DNA of 64,000 bases from VRUE01 sp963817905 (GCA_963817905.1 CAWFPS010000002.1:434001-498000); one strand, 5' to 3'; numbered from the stretch's first letter, positions 7,708 to 17,949 are shown. Made by a program: numbers and translations. Notes: generated by a model not told the origin, from the letters alone.

Positions 7708-9141
7708 TCAGCCCGCGAGAGCGCGAGCCAGCGCGGTGAGCAGGCGGACGCCGAAGCCGCTGGCGTCCTTGCCGGTGTAGGCGCGGCCGACGTCCCAGGA
7801 GGTGCCGGCGATGTCGAGGTGGGCCCAGGGGGTGTCGCCGACGAATTCCTCGAGGAAGGAGGCGGCGGAGATCGTCCCGGCCTTGCGCTTCGGTGCCGCA
7901 TTGGTGAGGTCGGCGGCCGTCCCCTTCATCAGCGCCGTGTACTCCGGGTGGAGGGGGAGGCGCCAGACCAGCTCGCCGGTTTCCCTTCCCACCTCCTCGA
8001 CCTTCCCCGCCAGCGCGTCGTCGTTGGAGACGACGGCGGCGTAGCTCGACCCGAGGGCGATCATCACGGCGCCGGTCAGGGTGGCGATGTCGACGACGCG
8101 ATCCGCGCCCTGCTCGATCGCGTAGGCGAGCGCGTCGGCGAGGATCAGGCGCCCCTCGGCATCGGTGTTGTTGACCTCGACCGTCTTGCCGTTGTACTGG
8201 GTGATGATGTCGCCGGGCTTGATCGCGGTTCCGGAGGGCATGTTCTCGGTGGCGGGGATGACGGCAATCAGGTTGACCGCGAGCTCGAGCTCGGCGATCG
8301 CACCGACGGTCTCGATCACCGCGGCGGCGCCCGACATGTCCATCTTCATCTCCTGCATCCCGGCCGGCGACTTAAGTGAGATGCCGCCGGTGTCGAAGGT
8401 CACGCCCTTGCCGACCAGGCCAAGCGTCTCGCCGGAACCTCCTCCGTCGTAGCGCATCGCGATCAGCTTCGGCTCCTCCGGGCCGCCCTGGCTGACGGCG
8501 ACGAGGCCGCCCATGCTTTTGGCGACGATCTCCTCGCGGCCCAGAACCTCGGTGCTGACCGCGGGATGGGCGGAGGAGATCTCACGCGCGCGGTGGGAGA
8601 GGAACGAGGGAGTGGCGACGTTTGAGGGCAGGCTCTGCAGGTCGCGGGCGCGGTTTTGGGCCTCGGCGCAGGTGCGGGCCGTTTCGGCTGCGGCCGAGAC
8701 GCTCTCGGGTGCGAGCAGGACAAGCTCGTCGAGCGATGCCGGCTCCGGTGACTCGGGGTCGGCGCTCTTGAAGCGGTCGAAGCGGTAGGCGCCGAGGATC
8801 GTGCCGGTGACGATGCCCTCGGCAAGCGCCTCTTCCTCGCCGCCCTCGGGCAGATCCCAGGCGAGCGAGGTGGCCTTCAGCCGGGCCTCTTTGGCGACGA
8901 GCGCGGCCGCGATCCGCAGCCGCTCGGGGTCCAGGTCCTCGCGCTTGCCGAGCCCGGCGACGATCGCTCGCGCCGGTTGCTCGGGGTGGACCGTGGCCAG
9001 CTTCTTGAAGCCGCCCTTGGCGTCGGCGGCGCCCCGCGCCGAGGCCAGCTCTCCGGGCAGCTCCTCGCCCTCGCAGAGTCCGACCGCGACCAGGTCGGCG
9101 CCGCTCGCGGCGATCTCGCTCTGGCTGACTGAGACCTTCAT
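7708..9141 (-). CDS. pepA: Leucyl aminopeptidase (M17 family)
   Basis: A 477-residue cytosolic metallopeptidase that removes N-terminal residues from peptides. The C-terminal catalytic domain is intact: LVGKGVTFDTGGISLKSP (metal Lys and Asp), MKMDMSGAAAV, and NNTDAEGRLILADALAYA (metal Asp and Glu, with the arginine that binds bicarbonate). WDVGRAYTGKDASGFGVRLL forms the C-terminus. The N-terminal macro-like domain is divergent, as usual in this family. Two manganese or zinc ions and a hexamer are expected. It is transcribed alone, divergent from the thiolase. Confidence 0.95.
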   Translation of the reverse strand: MKVSVSQSEIAASGADLVAVGLCEGEELPGELASARGAADAKGGFKKLATVHPEQPARAIVAGLGKREDLDPERLRIAAALVAKEARLKATSLAWDLPEGGEEEALAEGIVTGTILGAYRFDRFKSADPESPEPASLDELVLLAPESVSAAAETARTCAEAQNRARDLQSLPSNVATPSFLSHRAREISSAHPAVSTEVLGREEIVAKSMGGLVAVSQGGPEEPKLIAMRYDGGGSGETLGLVGKGVTFDTGGISLKSPAGMQEMKMDMSGAAAVIETVGAIAELELAVNLIAVIPATENMPSGTAIKPGDIITQYNGKTVEVNNTDAEGRLILADALAYAIEQGADRVVDIATLTGAVMIALGSSYAAVVSNDDALAGKVEEVGRETGELVWRLPLHPEYTALMKGTAADLTNAAPKRKAGTISAASFLEEFVGDTPWAHLDIAGTSWDVGRAYTGKDASGFGVRLLTALARALAG

Positions 9142-9265
9142 CGAGGCGCGAGTCTATGACGTTGCGCACGGCGGCCGGACCCAGCCTGTCGCTATCGTCC
9201 CTGGCGTGGGCCAGGCGGCCCTGATCGAGCCGAGATCCGGCATAAACACTCAGAGAAAGGCAGCC

Positions 9266-10450
9266 ATGCCCAGCACAGTCATCCTCAGTACAGCGCGCAC
9301 GCCCTTCGGCAAGATGGGCGGAACCCTCTCCTCGCTCGACGCCACCGACCTCGGCGGCCACGCGATCGCCGCGGCCTTGGAGCGCTCCGGCGTCGAGCCC
9401 GAGCAGGTCGAGCAGGTCGTCTTCGGCCAGGTCCTGCAGGCCGGCCAGGGGCAGATCCCCTCGCGCCAGGCCCAGATCAAGGGCGGCGTTCCCAAGGAGG
9501 TGCCCTCGGAGACGATCAACAAGGTCTGCGCCTCCGGCATGCGCTCGCTCGGCATCGCCGACATGGCGATCCGTGCCGGCGACACCGACGTCGCCGTCAC
9601 CGGCGGCATGGAGTCGATGAGCCAGGCCCCGCACCTGCTGCCCGGCGCCCGCTTCGGCTATCGGATGGGCCACGTCGAGACGATCGACGCGATGGTTCAC
9701 GACGGCCTCACCAACCCCTTCACCGAAAAGCAGATGATCAACGAGGCGAGCGAGGTCTCCAACGAGCTGGAGATAACCCGCGCCGACATGGACCGCTTCG
9801 CCGAGCGCTCGCACCGGCTCGCCGCCGAGGCCACCGACGCCGGCCGCCTCGCCGAGGAGATCGCCGGGGTCACGGTCAAGTCGCGCAAGGGTGAGCACAC
9901 GATCGAGTCAGACGAGGCGATCCGCCCCGAGACCACGGTCGAGACGCTGGCCGGCCTGCGCGCGATCGGCGGCGAGGACGCCACTCACACCGCCGGCAAC
10001 GCGCCGGGCGTCAACGACGGCGCCGGGGCGATCGTCGTCTCCTCCGCGGAGTGGGCCGAGAAGGAGGGCCGCACGCCGCTGGCCCGCGTGCTCGCCTACG
10101 GCACGGTCGCCGACGACTTCCCCTACCTGGCCAAAACTCCGGCCAACGCCGCCAAGCAGGCGCTGGAGAAGATCGGCAAGAGTCCTGAGGACGTCGACCT
10201 CTGGGAGATCAACGAGGCCTTCGCCTCGGTCGCGCTCAACTCGATGCGGATGCTCGGCGTCGATGACGAGAACGTCAACGTCAACGGCGGCGCGATCGCG
10301 CTCGGCCACCCGATTGGCGCCTCCGGCGCCCGCATCGTCGGCTCGCTCGTCCACGAGCTGGGACGGCGGGGCGGCGGCATCGGCGTCGCCGCGATCTGCT
10401 CCGGCGGCGGCCAGGGCGACGCGATCGCGATCGAGGTCGACGGCCAGTAG
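9266..10450 (+). CDS. Acetyl-CoA acetyltransferase (thiolase)
   Basis: Start at ATG 9266 with an AGAAAGG ribosome site 6 nt before; the longer upstream frame overlaps the divergent peptidase. The 394-residue enzyme has all thiolase active-site elements: nucleophilic Cys in NKVCASGMRS, GGMESMSQAPHLL, NEAFA, the His in GGAIALGHPIGASGARI, and the second Cys in CSGGGQGDA. It condenses or cleaves acetyl-CoA/acetoacetyl-CoA or longer 3-ketoacyl-CoA. It opens the fatty/branched acid oxidation block that continues with a CoA mutase and electron-transfer flavoproteins. Confidence 0.95.
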   Translation: MPSTVILSTARTPFGKMGGTLSSLDATDLGGHAIAAALERSGVEPEQVEQVVFGQVLQAGQGQIPSRQAQIKGGVPKEVPSETINKVCASGMRSLGIADMAIRAGDTDVAVTGGMESMSQAPHLLPGARFGYRMGHVETIDAMVHDGLTNPFTEKQMINEASEVSNELEITRADMDRFAERSHRLAAEATDAGRLAEEIAGVTVKSRKGEHTIESDEAIRPETTVETLAGLRAIGGEDATHTAGNAPGVNDGAGAIVVSSAEWAEKEGRTPLARVLAYGTVADDFPYLAKTPANAAKQALEKIGKSPEDVDLWEINEAFASVALNSMRMLGVDDENVNVNGGAIALGHPIGASGARIVGSLVHELGRRGGGIGVAAICSGGGQGDAIAIEVDGQ

Positions 10451-10454
10451 CGCC

Positions 10455-11240
10455 GTGAGCCGCGCCGCGGCGTTCTTCGATTTGGATAAGACCCTGATGG
10501 CGGGGTCGAGCGGGATGCAGTTTGCCCGCGTCGCCACCCGGCACAAGCTGGTCAGCCGCCGGCAGCTGGCCAGCTGGGGCCTCGAGCACCTGCGCTACCG
10601 CCTGCGCGGTACGACCGACGAGCGCACGACCGAGGTGCTGCGGGTCGCCCGCGAGCTGATCGCGGGCGTTCCGGCCCGCAGCCTCGAACGGATGAACCCC
10701 GAGGTGATGGCGGCGATCTTGCCCCGCGTATACCCGCAGATGCTGGACGAGGTTTACGCCCACCAGGACGCCGGCCGCCCGACCTTCATCGTCAGCGCCG
10801 CGGGCAGCGGCGTGGTCGAGCCGCTGGCCACCGTGCTCGGCATGGACGGCGGCGTCGGCACCCGATACGGGGTGGGCGAGGACGGCGCCCTCACCGGCCG
10901 CTTCGACGGTCCCTTCGTCTACGGCGAGGGCAAGGTCGAGGCGATGAAGGCCTTCGCCGCCGAGCACGAGATCGACCTGGCCGCCTCCTACGCCTACTCA
11001 GACTCGGTCTCCGACCTGCCGATGCTGCGCGCGGTCGGCAACCCGGTCGTCGTCAACCCCGACCCGCCGCTGGCCGAGATCGCCCGCGAGGAGGGCTGGC
11101 AGACGATGCGCTTCGAGCGCCTCGGCCGCCGCTTGGTCGCGCTCGCCGTCACCCTGCTGGCGACCGTCGGCGGCTTCGGCGCCTCCCGGATCGCCGCCCG
11201 CCGCAAGCAGCCCCCTCGCCGCTTCCCACCGCGCCGCTAG
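10455..11240 (+). CDS. HAD-IB family phosphatase with C-terminal membrane helix
   Basis: A 261-residue protein started at GTG 10455, 4 nt after the thiolase stop. The HAD motifs are visible: motif I FFDLDKTLMAGSSG (nucleophile Asp), motif II FIVSAAGSG, and motif III/IV AYSDSVSDLPMLRAVG. It resembles the SerB/HAD-IB group that acts on phosphoserine, phospholipid head groups or lysophosphatidate. The C-terminus adds a hydrophobic helix (LVALAVTLLATVGGFGAS) and a basic tail, so it is probably membrane-bound. Its substrate is unknown. The next gene follows after only a few bases, suggesting co-transcription with the mutase. Confidence 0.85.
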   Translation: MSRAAAFFDLDKTLMAGSSGMQFARVATRHKLVSRRQLASWGLEHLRYRLRGTTDERTTEVLRVARELIAGVPARSLERMNPEVMAAILPRVYPQMLDEVYAHQDAGRPTFIVSAAGSGVVEPLATVLGMDGGVGTRYGVGEDGALTGRFDGPFVYGEGKVEAMKAFAAEHEIDLAASYAYSDSVSDLPMLRAVGNPVVVNPDPPLAEIAREEGWQTMRFERLGRRLVALAVTLLATVGGFGASRIAARRKQPPRRFPPRR

Positions 11241-11243
11241 CCT

Positions 11244-12872
<1,629 letters not shown>

Positions 12873-12888
12873 TCGGCCACCTCCCCGC

Positions 12889-12933
12889 GCGACTGGTCAC
12901 TTCGCCCACGGATTCGGTGGTAAAGGGTTCAGC
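12889..12933. repeat. 45-bp direct repeat flanking the DUF559 gene, copy A
   Basis: This copy matches 13849-13893 at about 38 of 45 positions in the same orientation (GCGACTGGTCAC... GGTGGTAAAGGGTTCAGC). It begins 16 bp after the mutase stop codon. The stop codon of the minus-strand DUF559 gene (TGA, 12929-12931) lies inside it. Confidence 0.88.
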
Positions 12934-13873
12934 CGAGCCTCTCCGCGTCCGCTCGGGCACGCGCCACGGCGCTCCGGAGGATCTTTTGCACGTGTGCCCG
13001 GTCGTACTTGATCTGCCAGTGGGAGAAGCGCAGTGGCCACATCCCAGCCGCGAGGTGAGCCTGATCGCGCTCCAGGCCGCGCTTCTGTTGGGACGCGGTG
13101 CGGTGGTATCGCAACCCGTCTGCCTCCACCACGATTCCAAGCTCGGGCCAGAAGAAGTCGACTTCATAGCCATTCACCCACGTTTTCGTCTCCGGCATTG
13201 GAAGCTCGATGGCGCGTGCAAGTGACCTCATCAGCTGCTCCAGCTCGGAGTCGCTGAGCCGGAATGCGAGAGGGTCGAGGAGCTTTCGCAGCGGCGCCAC
13301 GCCGGGTTGATTGCCGTAGTCCTCAAGCGACGCATGCAGAACGTCGGCTCTCACCCGGTCGAGCTTGTCGGCCTCGTTGACGGCGCGCTCAAGCTGCATG
13401 GGCCTCAGTCGTGTCGCCTGGTCGACCAGCGTGCGGGCGGGTGAGGTGAGAGGAATCCCTTCGTGGATGGCCACATCTCCCATAACCGATTCTGCGCGCC
13501 TGTGGACCCGAATTCCGGGCATGCGACTGCGACGTCGGGCCGGAACCGAGACATCGATCAGACCTCCCCGCTCCGTCCCGAATCCCCAAAAGGCTGCCGC
13601 GCTGCCGTGGCTCAACACCGCATCGGGTCCGCAGGCGAGTACCGCCGCCATCCAGCGCCCACGTCTATCCAGCAGCGGCCGCCCGACCGCGTAGACACCG
13701 CGCCACACGGGATGAAGCCGTCCCGAGGAGATCCTTCGCTCGATCCGTCGCGGTCCGAGCCCGAGTTCCAGAAGCTGTCGTCGCGCGACTACGCCGTGCT
13801 GTCGTCTCACCAAGGCCCAGATCGCCGCATCCCTGCCGACCCCGGCCGGCGACTGGTCATTTGCCCCACGCAT
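12929..13873 (-). CDS. AbiEi-like winged-helix plus DUF559 (Vsr-like endonuclease fold) protein
   Basis: A 314-residue protein. The N-terminus (residues ~12-60: IWALVRRQHGVVARRQLLELGLGPRRIERRISSGRLHPVWRGVYAVG) is the winged-helix type found in AbiEi antitoxins. The C-terminal domain has the DUF559/PD-(D/E)XK-like core YEVDFFWPELGIVVEADGLRYH followed by RDQAHLAAGMWPLRFSHWQI. These proteins are numerous in Actinomycetota and their biological role is unclear; nuclease activity is predicted from fold only. The ATG lies inside one 45-bp repeat and the TGA inside the other. The gene splits the two mutase subunit genes and is on the opposite strand to them, suggesting insertion. Confidence 0.85.
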   Translation of the reverse strand: MRGANDQSPAGVGRDAAIWALVRRQHGVVARRQLLELGLGPRRIERRISSGRLHPVWRGVYAVGRPLLDRRGRWMAAVLACGPDAVLSHGSAAAFWGFGTERGGLIDVSVPARRRSRMPGIRVHRRAESVMGDVAIHEGIPLTSPARTLVDQATRLRPMQLERAVNEADKLDRVRADVLHASLEDYGNQPGVAPLRKLLDPLAFRLSDSELEQLMRSLARAIELPMPETKTWVNGYEVDFFWPELGIVVEADGLRYHRTASQQKRGLERDQAHLAAGMWPLRFSHWQIKYDRAHVQKILRSAVARARADAERLG

Positions 13874-13893
13874 ATGGTGGTTAAGGGTTCAGC
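13849..13893. repeat. 45-bp direct repeat flanking the DUF559 gene, copy B
   Basis: Second copy of the repeat, direct orientation relative to 12889-12933. It contains CACGCATATGGTGG, whose reverse strand supplies the start codon of the DUF559 gene at 13873. A 12-nt core CCACGCATATGG is also found in the loop of the hairpin between atpA and atpG (43618-43634). Confidence 0.88.
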
Positions 13894-13933
13894 GGGGCGA
13901 TTTCTCCCCCCGGTCGTCTAGTCTCCCGGCCGC

Positions 13934-14353
13934 ATGAGCACCGCAACCGCCCGCAAGATCCGCGTCGTCGTCGCCAAGCCTGGCTTGGACGGGCACGACC
14001 GCGGGGCCAAGATCATCGCTCGCGCCCTGCGGGATGCGGGGATGGAGGTGATCTACACCGGGTTGCACCAGACGCCGGAGCAGATCGCTGAGACGGTGAT
14101 TCAGGAGGACGCCGACGCGGTCGGCCTCTCGATCCTCTCCGGTGCCCACATGACGCTGGTGCCGCGGGTTGTCGAGCTGCTCGGCGAGCAGGGGGTCGAC
14201 GATGTCCTGGTCACGGTTGGCGGCACGATCCCGGCCGAGGACATCCCCGAGCTCGAGAAGCTCGGCGTCGCCGCCGTCTTCACGCCCGGCGCCGGAACCG
14301 ATGAGATCGTCGAGTTCATCCGCGCCAACGCCGCCGAGCGCGACGACGTCTAA
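13934..14353 (+). CDS. icmB: Cobalamin-binding small subunit of the acyl-CoA mutase
   Basis: A 139-residue flavodoxin-like B12-binding protein of the length usual for separate small subunits. The base-off/His-on motif D-x-H-x-x-G is present as GLDGHDRGAK (Asp19, His21, Gly24). ADAVGLSILSGAHMTLVPRV and VTVGGTIPAEDIPEL, which line the dimethylbenzimidazole tail pocket, follow, and the C-terminal GVAAVFTPGAGTDEIVEFI closes the fold. It should assemble with the IcmA-type subunit encoded at 11244. Normally the two genes are adjacent; here the repeat-bounded DUF559 cassette lies between them, so co-transcription may be disturbed. Confidence 0.92.
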   Translation: MSTATARKIRVVVAKPGLDGHDRGAKIIARALRDAGMEVIYTGLHQTPEQIAETVIQEDADAVGLSILSGAHMTLVPRVVELLGEQGVDDVLVTVGGTIPAEDIPELEKLGVAAVFTPGAGTDEIVEFIRANAAERDDV

Positions 14354-14410
14354 CCTCGCCGCGGGTCGCAGAACGGCTTTGCGCTGCGCCCGATAACCTC
14401 CCGCCGCCAT

Positions 14411-14443
14411 GTCTATAGATAGACTGATTGACTGGTCAGTCAA
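14411..14443. promoter_or_regulatory. Two adjacent operator-like palindromes upstream of etfB
   Basis: GTCTATAGATAGAC (14411-14424) has 6-bp arms, and TTGACTGGTCAGTCAA (14428-14443) has 7-bp arms around GT. The second resembles operators bound by TetR/FadR-type regulators of acyl-CoA metabolism. An AT-rich TATAGAT stretch inside the first could be a -10 element. The etfB ribosome site AAGGAGG lies 19 bp downstream. The cognate regulator is not identifiable here. Confidence 0.55.
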
Positions 14444-14476
14444 CAAGCTTTAGAACTAGCCAAGGAGGCTTGAAAC

Positions 14477-15268
14477 TTGAAGATCTGCGTCCTGGTCAAG
14501 GAGGTTCCGGACGCCGCCGTTCAGAAGCGCATCGACTCAACAACGATGCGTCTGGACCGCAGCGGCGAGAAGAACCTGAACCCCTTCGACACACACGCCA
14601 TCGAGGCCGCCATGCAGATCAAGGAGGGCGGTGCGATCCCGGTCGAGGAAGTCGTCGCGGTGACGATGGGTCCCGACTCCGCCGTCCGCGCCCTGCACAA
14701 GGCGGTCGCGCTCGGAGCCGATCGCTCCGTGCACCTCTCCGACGACGCGCTCGCCGGCTCCGACGTCTGCGCCACCGGCTACTCGCTGGCCAAGGTGCTG
14801 GAGGCCGAGAGCCCGGACCTGGTCCTGCTCGGCCAGCAGTCCGATGACGGCGAGTGCTACACGATCGGCGCCGTCGTCGCCGACCACCTGAAGATGCCCT
14901 CGCTGACCCAGGTGATCAAGATCGACGTTGCCGACGGCAAGCTGCGCTGCGAGCGCCAGGCCGAGTACGGCTACGACACGGTCGAGGTCGAGCTGCCCGC
15001 CGTGATCAGCGTCGGCGACGCGATCAACGAGCCGCGCTACCCGAGCCTGAAGGCGATCATGGGGGCCAAGAAGAAGCCCCTCGACGCCAAGGCGACCGGG
15101 GATGTCGGCATCGAAGGCGGCATGGTCGGCGAGGCCGGCTCCAAGACATCGGTCCTGGCCCTCAACCCGCCGCCCGCCAAGCAGGCCGGCGAGATCATCG
15201 AGGACGAGGACACCAACGAGACGGTCGAAAAGATCGTCGCCTGGCTCGACGAGAGGAAGCTGATCTAG
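14477..15268 (+). CDS. etfB: Electron transfer flavoprotein beta subunit
   Basis: A 263-residue subunit with a TTG start, supported by AAGGAGG at 14462-14468. It begins MKICVLVKEVPDAAVQKRID and has the AMP-binding region VTMGPDSAVRALHKAVALGADR and LGQQSDDGECYTIGAVVADHL. The recognition-loop region near NEPRYPSLKAIMGAKKKPLD is where acyl-CoA dehydrogenases dock. It forms a heterodimer with the alpha subunit encoded directly after (no spacing). It carries electrons from acyl-CoA dehydrogenases to the quinone oxidoreductase two genes downstream. Confidence 0.95.
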   Translation: MKICVLVKEVPDAAVQKRIDSTTMRLDRSGEKNLNPFDTHAIEAAMQIKEGGAIPVEEVVAVTMGPDSAVRALHKAVALGADRSVHLSDDALAGSDVCATGYSLAKVLEAESPDLVLLGQQSDDGECYTIGAVVADHLKMPSLTQVIKIDVADGKLRCERQAEYGYDTVEVELPAVISVGDAINEPRYPSLKAIMGAKKKPLDAKATGDVGIEGGMVGEAGSKTSVLALNPPPAKQAGEIIEDEDTNETVEKIVAWLDERKLI

Positions 15269-16240
15269 ATGGCAGGCATCCTGACCTACGCCCTGCACGA
15301 CGACGAGGGCAACTTCAACAAGAACTCGCTCGGGGCGATCTCCGAGGCGGCCAAGCTGGCCGGCGAGATCGGCGGCGATGCTGCGGCTCTGGTCGTCGGC
15401 GACATCGCCGATGACGCCTGCGCGGCGCTCGGCAACTGGGGCGCGGCGAAGGTCTACCGCGCCAAGGACGTGCCTGAGGGGCTCGCCCAGCCGATCGTCG
15501 ACGCGATGGCCAAGGTGATCGGCGACGAGGGTTACTCATACGCCCTCTTCGGCGGCGGCCTGCTCGGCTTCGAGATCGGCGCCGGCCTCACCGCCCGCCT
15601 GGGTGCCGGGGTGACGATGGAGGTCACCGAGGTCAAGGTCTCCGACGGCAAGCTGGTTGTCGAGCGGCCGATCCTGCAGGACTCCCAGATCGCCGACGTC
15701 GGCTACGTCTCCGAGCCGGGGATCATCATCGGCCGCCTCAACGCCTTCGACGCCAGCGAGAGCGGTGGCACGGCCGAGGTGATCGACGTCCAGGTCGAGC
15801 TATCGCCCTGGTCGTCCAAGGCGAAGCTGGTCCAGCGCGGCGAGCAGCGCGGCGCCGACGTCAACATCGAGGACGCCGAGATCCTCGTCGGCGGCGGTCG
15901 CGGTCTCGGAGCCGCAGACGGCTTCAAGCAGTGCGAGGAACTGGCCGAGGCGATGGGTGGGGCGGTTGCCGCCACCCGCGCCGTGGTCGACGCCGGCTGG
16001 TACCCCTACGCGGCCCAGATCGGCCAGACCGGCAAGACGGTCGCGCCGAAGCTCTACCTGGCGGCCGGCATCTCCGGCGCGATCCAGCACAAGGTTGGGA
16101 TGCAGAGCTCGGAGAACATCCTCGCGATCAACAAGGACCAGAACGCGCCGATCTTCGAGTTCTCGGATCTCGGCGTGGTCGGCGACCTGCACAAGATCGT
16201 CCCCAAGCTGACCGAGGCGATCAAGGCCAAGAAGGGCTGA
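15269..16240 (+). CDS. etfA: Electron transfer flavoprotein alpha subunit
   Basis: A 323-residue FAD-binding partner of EtfB. Its ATG follows the etfB stop immediately. The N-terminal domain is the swapped Rossmann-like fold (GGDAAALVVGDIADDACAALGNWGAAKVYRAKD). The C-terminal FAD domain carries the family signature ILVGGGRGLGAADGFKQCEELAEAMGGAVAATRAVVDAGW, PYAAQIGQTGKTVAPKLYLAAGISGAIQH and NKDQNAPIFEFSDLGVVGDLHKIVP. All parts expected for a standard (not bifurcating-specific) ETF are visible; bifurcation cannot be judged. It is followed 11 nt later by the ETF-quinone oxidoreductase gene. Confidence 0.96.
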   Translation: MAGILTYALHDDEGNFNKNSLGAISEAAKLAGEIGGDAAALVVGDIADDACAALGNWGAAKVYRAKDVPEGLAQPIVDAMAKVIGDEGYSYALFGGGLLGFEIGAGLTARLGAGVTMEVTEVKVSDGKLVVERPILQDSQIADVGYVSEPGIIIGRLNAFDASESGGTAEVIDVQVELSPWSSKAKLVQRGEQRGADVNIEDAEILVGGGRGLGAADGFKQCEELAEAMGGAVAATRAVVDAGWYPYAAQIGQTGKTVAPKLYLAAGISGAIQHKVGMQSSENILAINKDQNAPIFEFSDLGVVGDLHKIVPKLTEAIKAKKG

Positions 16241-16251
16241 GGGAGTACGCG

Positions 16252-17949
16252 ATGCCGGCTGTAGCACCGAGTGAGTTCCCGCCGCCGTTCGACCCGGCCG
16301 ATGCGATCGGCCCGCCGACCGATGCCGAGGACGAGCGGATCGAGGTCGGCATCGCGATCGTCGGCGGCGGCCCCGCCGGGCTCGCCTGCGCCAACAAGGT
16401 CATGCAGCTGCTCGAGGACGAGCCGGAGCTGACCGAGAAGCTCGGCGAAGTCCCGGTCGCGGTGATCGAGAAGGGCAAGGTCGCCGGCGCCCACCTGCTC
16501 TCCGGGGCGAACATGAAGCCCTCGGCGATGGAAGAGCTCTTCCCCGACCTGCCCAAGGAGGAGTGGCCGGTCTTCCAAGAGGTCACCAAGGACGCGGTCT
16601 ACCTGCTGACCTCGAAAGCGGCACTGCCGCTGAAGCCGATGCCGCCGAACTTCCGCAACCACGGCAACTACGTCACCTCGGTCTCCAAGCTGGGCCGCTT
16701 CCTCTCCGACAAAGCCGAGGAGGCGGGCGTCTACATCCTCTCCGAGACGGCCGCGACCAAGCTGCTGGTCGAGGATCGCGTCGTCAAGGGCATCCGCTCC
16801 GGCGACCGCGGTCGCGGCAAAGAGGGCGAAGAGCTGGGCAACTTCGAGCCCGGCTCAGACGTCGTTGCCAAGGCCACGGTCCTGGCCGAGGGCACGGTCG
16901 GCCACCTCACCTACGCCGCCTACGACTACTTCGACATGCACGGCGCCGACCCGATGCGCTGGGAGCTCGGGGTGAAGGAGGTTTGGGAGGTCGCCAAGCC
17001 GCTCGACCGCGTGATCCACACGATGGGCTGGCCGCTGCGCAAGTCGCCCCGCTACAACGAGTTCGGCGGCAGCTTCATCTACCCGATGGGCGAGGACAAG
17101 CTCTGCATCGGCCTGGTCGCCGGCCTCGACTACACCGACGCGACCTTCTCGGTCCACGACGCATTGCAACTGCTCAAGACCCACCCCTTCGTCAAGGACC
17201 TGCTCGAGGGCGGCAAACGGGTTGCCTGGGGCGCCAAGACGATCCCCTCCGGCGGCTACTTCGCGATGCCCAAGCGCCTCGCCGTGCCCGGAATGGTCGT
17301 CGCGGGCGATGCCGCCAGCATGGTCAACGTGCCGACCCTGAAGGGCGTCCACTACGCCATGCACGCCGGTATGTACGCGGCGGAGACGATCGTCGAGTCG
17401 CTGAAGCGGGACTCTGTCAACTTCGAGGCCTACGACGAGAAGATCCACAAGTCGCAGATCGAGAAGGACCTCTACGAATCGCGCAACATGCGCCAGCCCT
17501 TCTCCAAAGGCTTCTTCCTCGGCGGCGCCATGGCCTCGGCGATGACGATCACCAAAGGCAACTTCCCCGGCGGCCACTGGAAGCAGGAGCACGACTCCGA
17601 GGTCGAGATGGAGCTGGGCAGGGCGGGAGAGATGTACGTCAAGCCCGACAACGAGCTCACCTTCGCCAAGCTCGACTCGGTCTTCCTCTCCGGCAACGCG
17701 ACCCGCGACGACGCGCCCAACCACGTTCGCATCCAGACCAAGGTGCCGCGCGAGATCGCCCAGACCTGGGTCTCGATGTGCCCGGCCCAGGTCTACGAGA
17801 TCCCCGACGAGCAGCTGGAGAACGGGGCCGCCGAGGTCGACGTCCACGTGACCGCCTCCAACTGCGTGCAGTGCGGCGCGATCACGGCCAAGGGCGGGCG
17901 CCTGACGCTGCCCGAGGGCGGCGACGGGCCGCTCTACCAGGAGACGTAG
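16252..17949 (+). CDS. Electron transfer flavoprotein-quinone oxidoreductase, three-Cys cluster site
   Basis: A 565-residue membrane-associated flavoprotein; start ATG 16252 follows a GGGAG site. The FAD motif VGIAIVGGGPAGLACANK is at about residues 33-50, and a second flavin/quinone part reads MPKRLAVPGMVVAGDAASMVNVPTLKGVHYAMHAG. It transfers electrons from EtfAB to the quinone pool. The C-terminal iron-sulfur region has Cys510 (CPAQVYEI), Cys538 and Cys541 (NCVQCGAI). The fourth ligand expected three residues later is Ile544, so the usual 4Fe-4S ligand set is incomplete. Alternative ligand, 3Fe-4S cluster or no cluster are all possible. Confidence 0.9.
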   Translation: MPAVAPSEFPPPFDPADAIGPPTDAEDERIEVGIAIVGGGPAGLACANKVMQLLEDEPELTEKLGEVPVAVIEKGKVAGAHLLSGANMKPSAMEELFPDLPKEEWPVFQEVTKDAVYLLTSKAALPLKPMPPNFRNHGNYVTSVSKLGRFLSDKAEEAGVYILSETAATKLLVEDRVVKGIRSGDRGRGKEGEELGNFEPGSDVVAKATVLAEGTVGHLTYAAYDYFDMHGADPMRWELGVKEVWEVAKPLDRVIHTMGWPLRKSPRYNEFGGSFIYPMGEDKLCIGLVAGLDYTDATFSVHDALQLLKTHPFVKDLLEGGKRVAWGAKTIPSGGYFAMPKRLAVPGMVVAGDAASMVNVPTLKGVHYAMHAGMYAAETIVESLKRDSVNFEAYDEKIHKSQIEKDLYESRNMRQPFSKGFFLGGAMASAMTITKGNFPGGHWKQEHDSEVEMELGRAGEMYVKPDNELTFAKLDSVFLSGNATRDDAPNHVRIQTKVPREIAQTWVSMCPAQVYEIPDEQLENGAAEVDVHVTASNCVQCGAITAKGGRLTLPEGGDGPLYQET

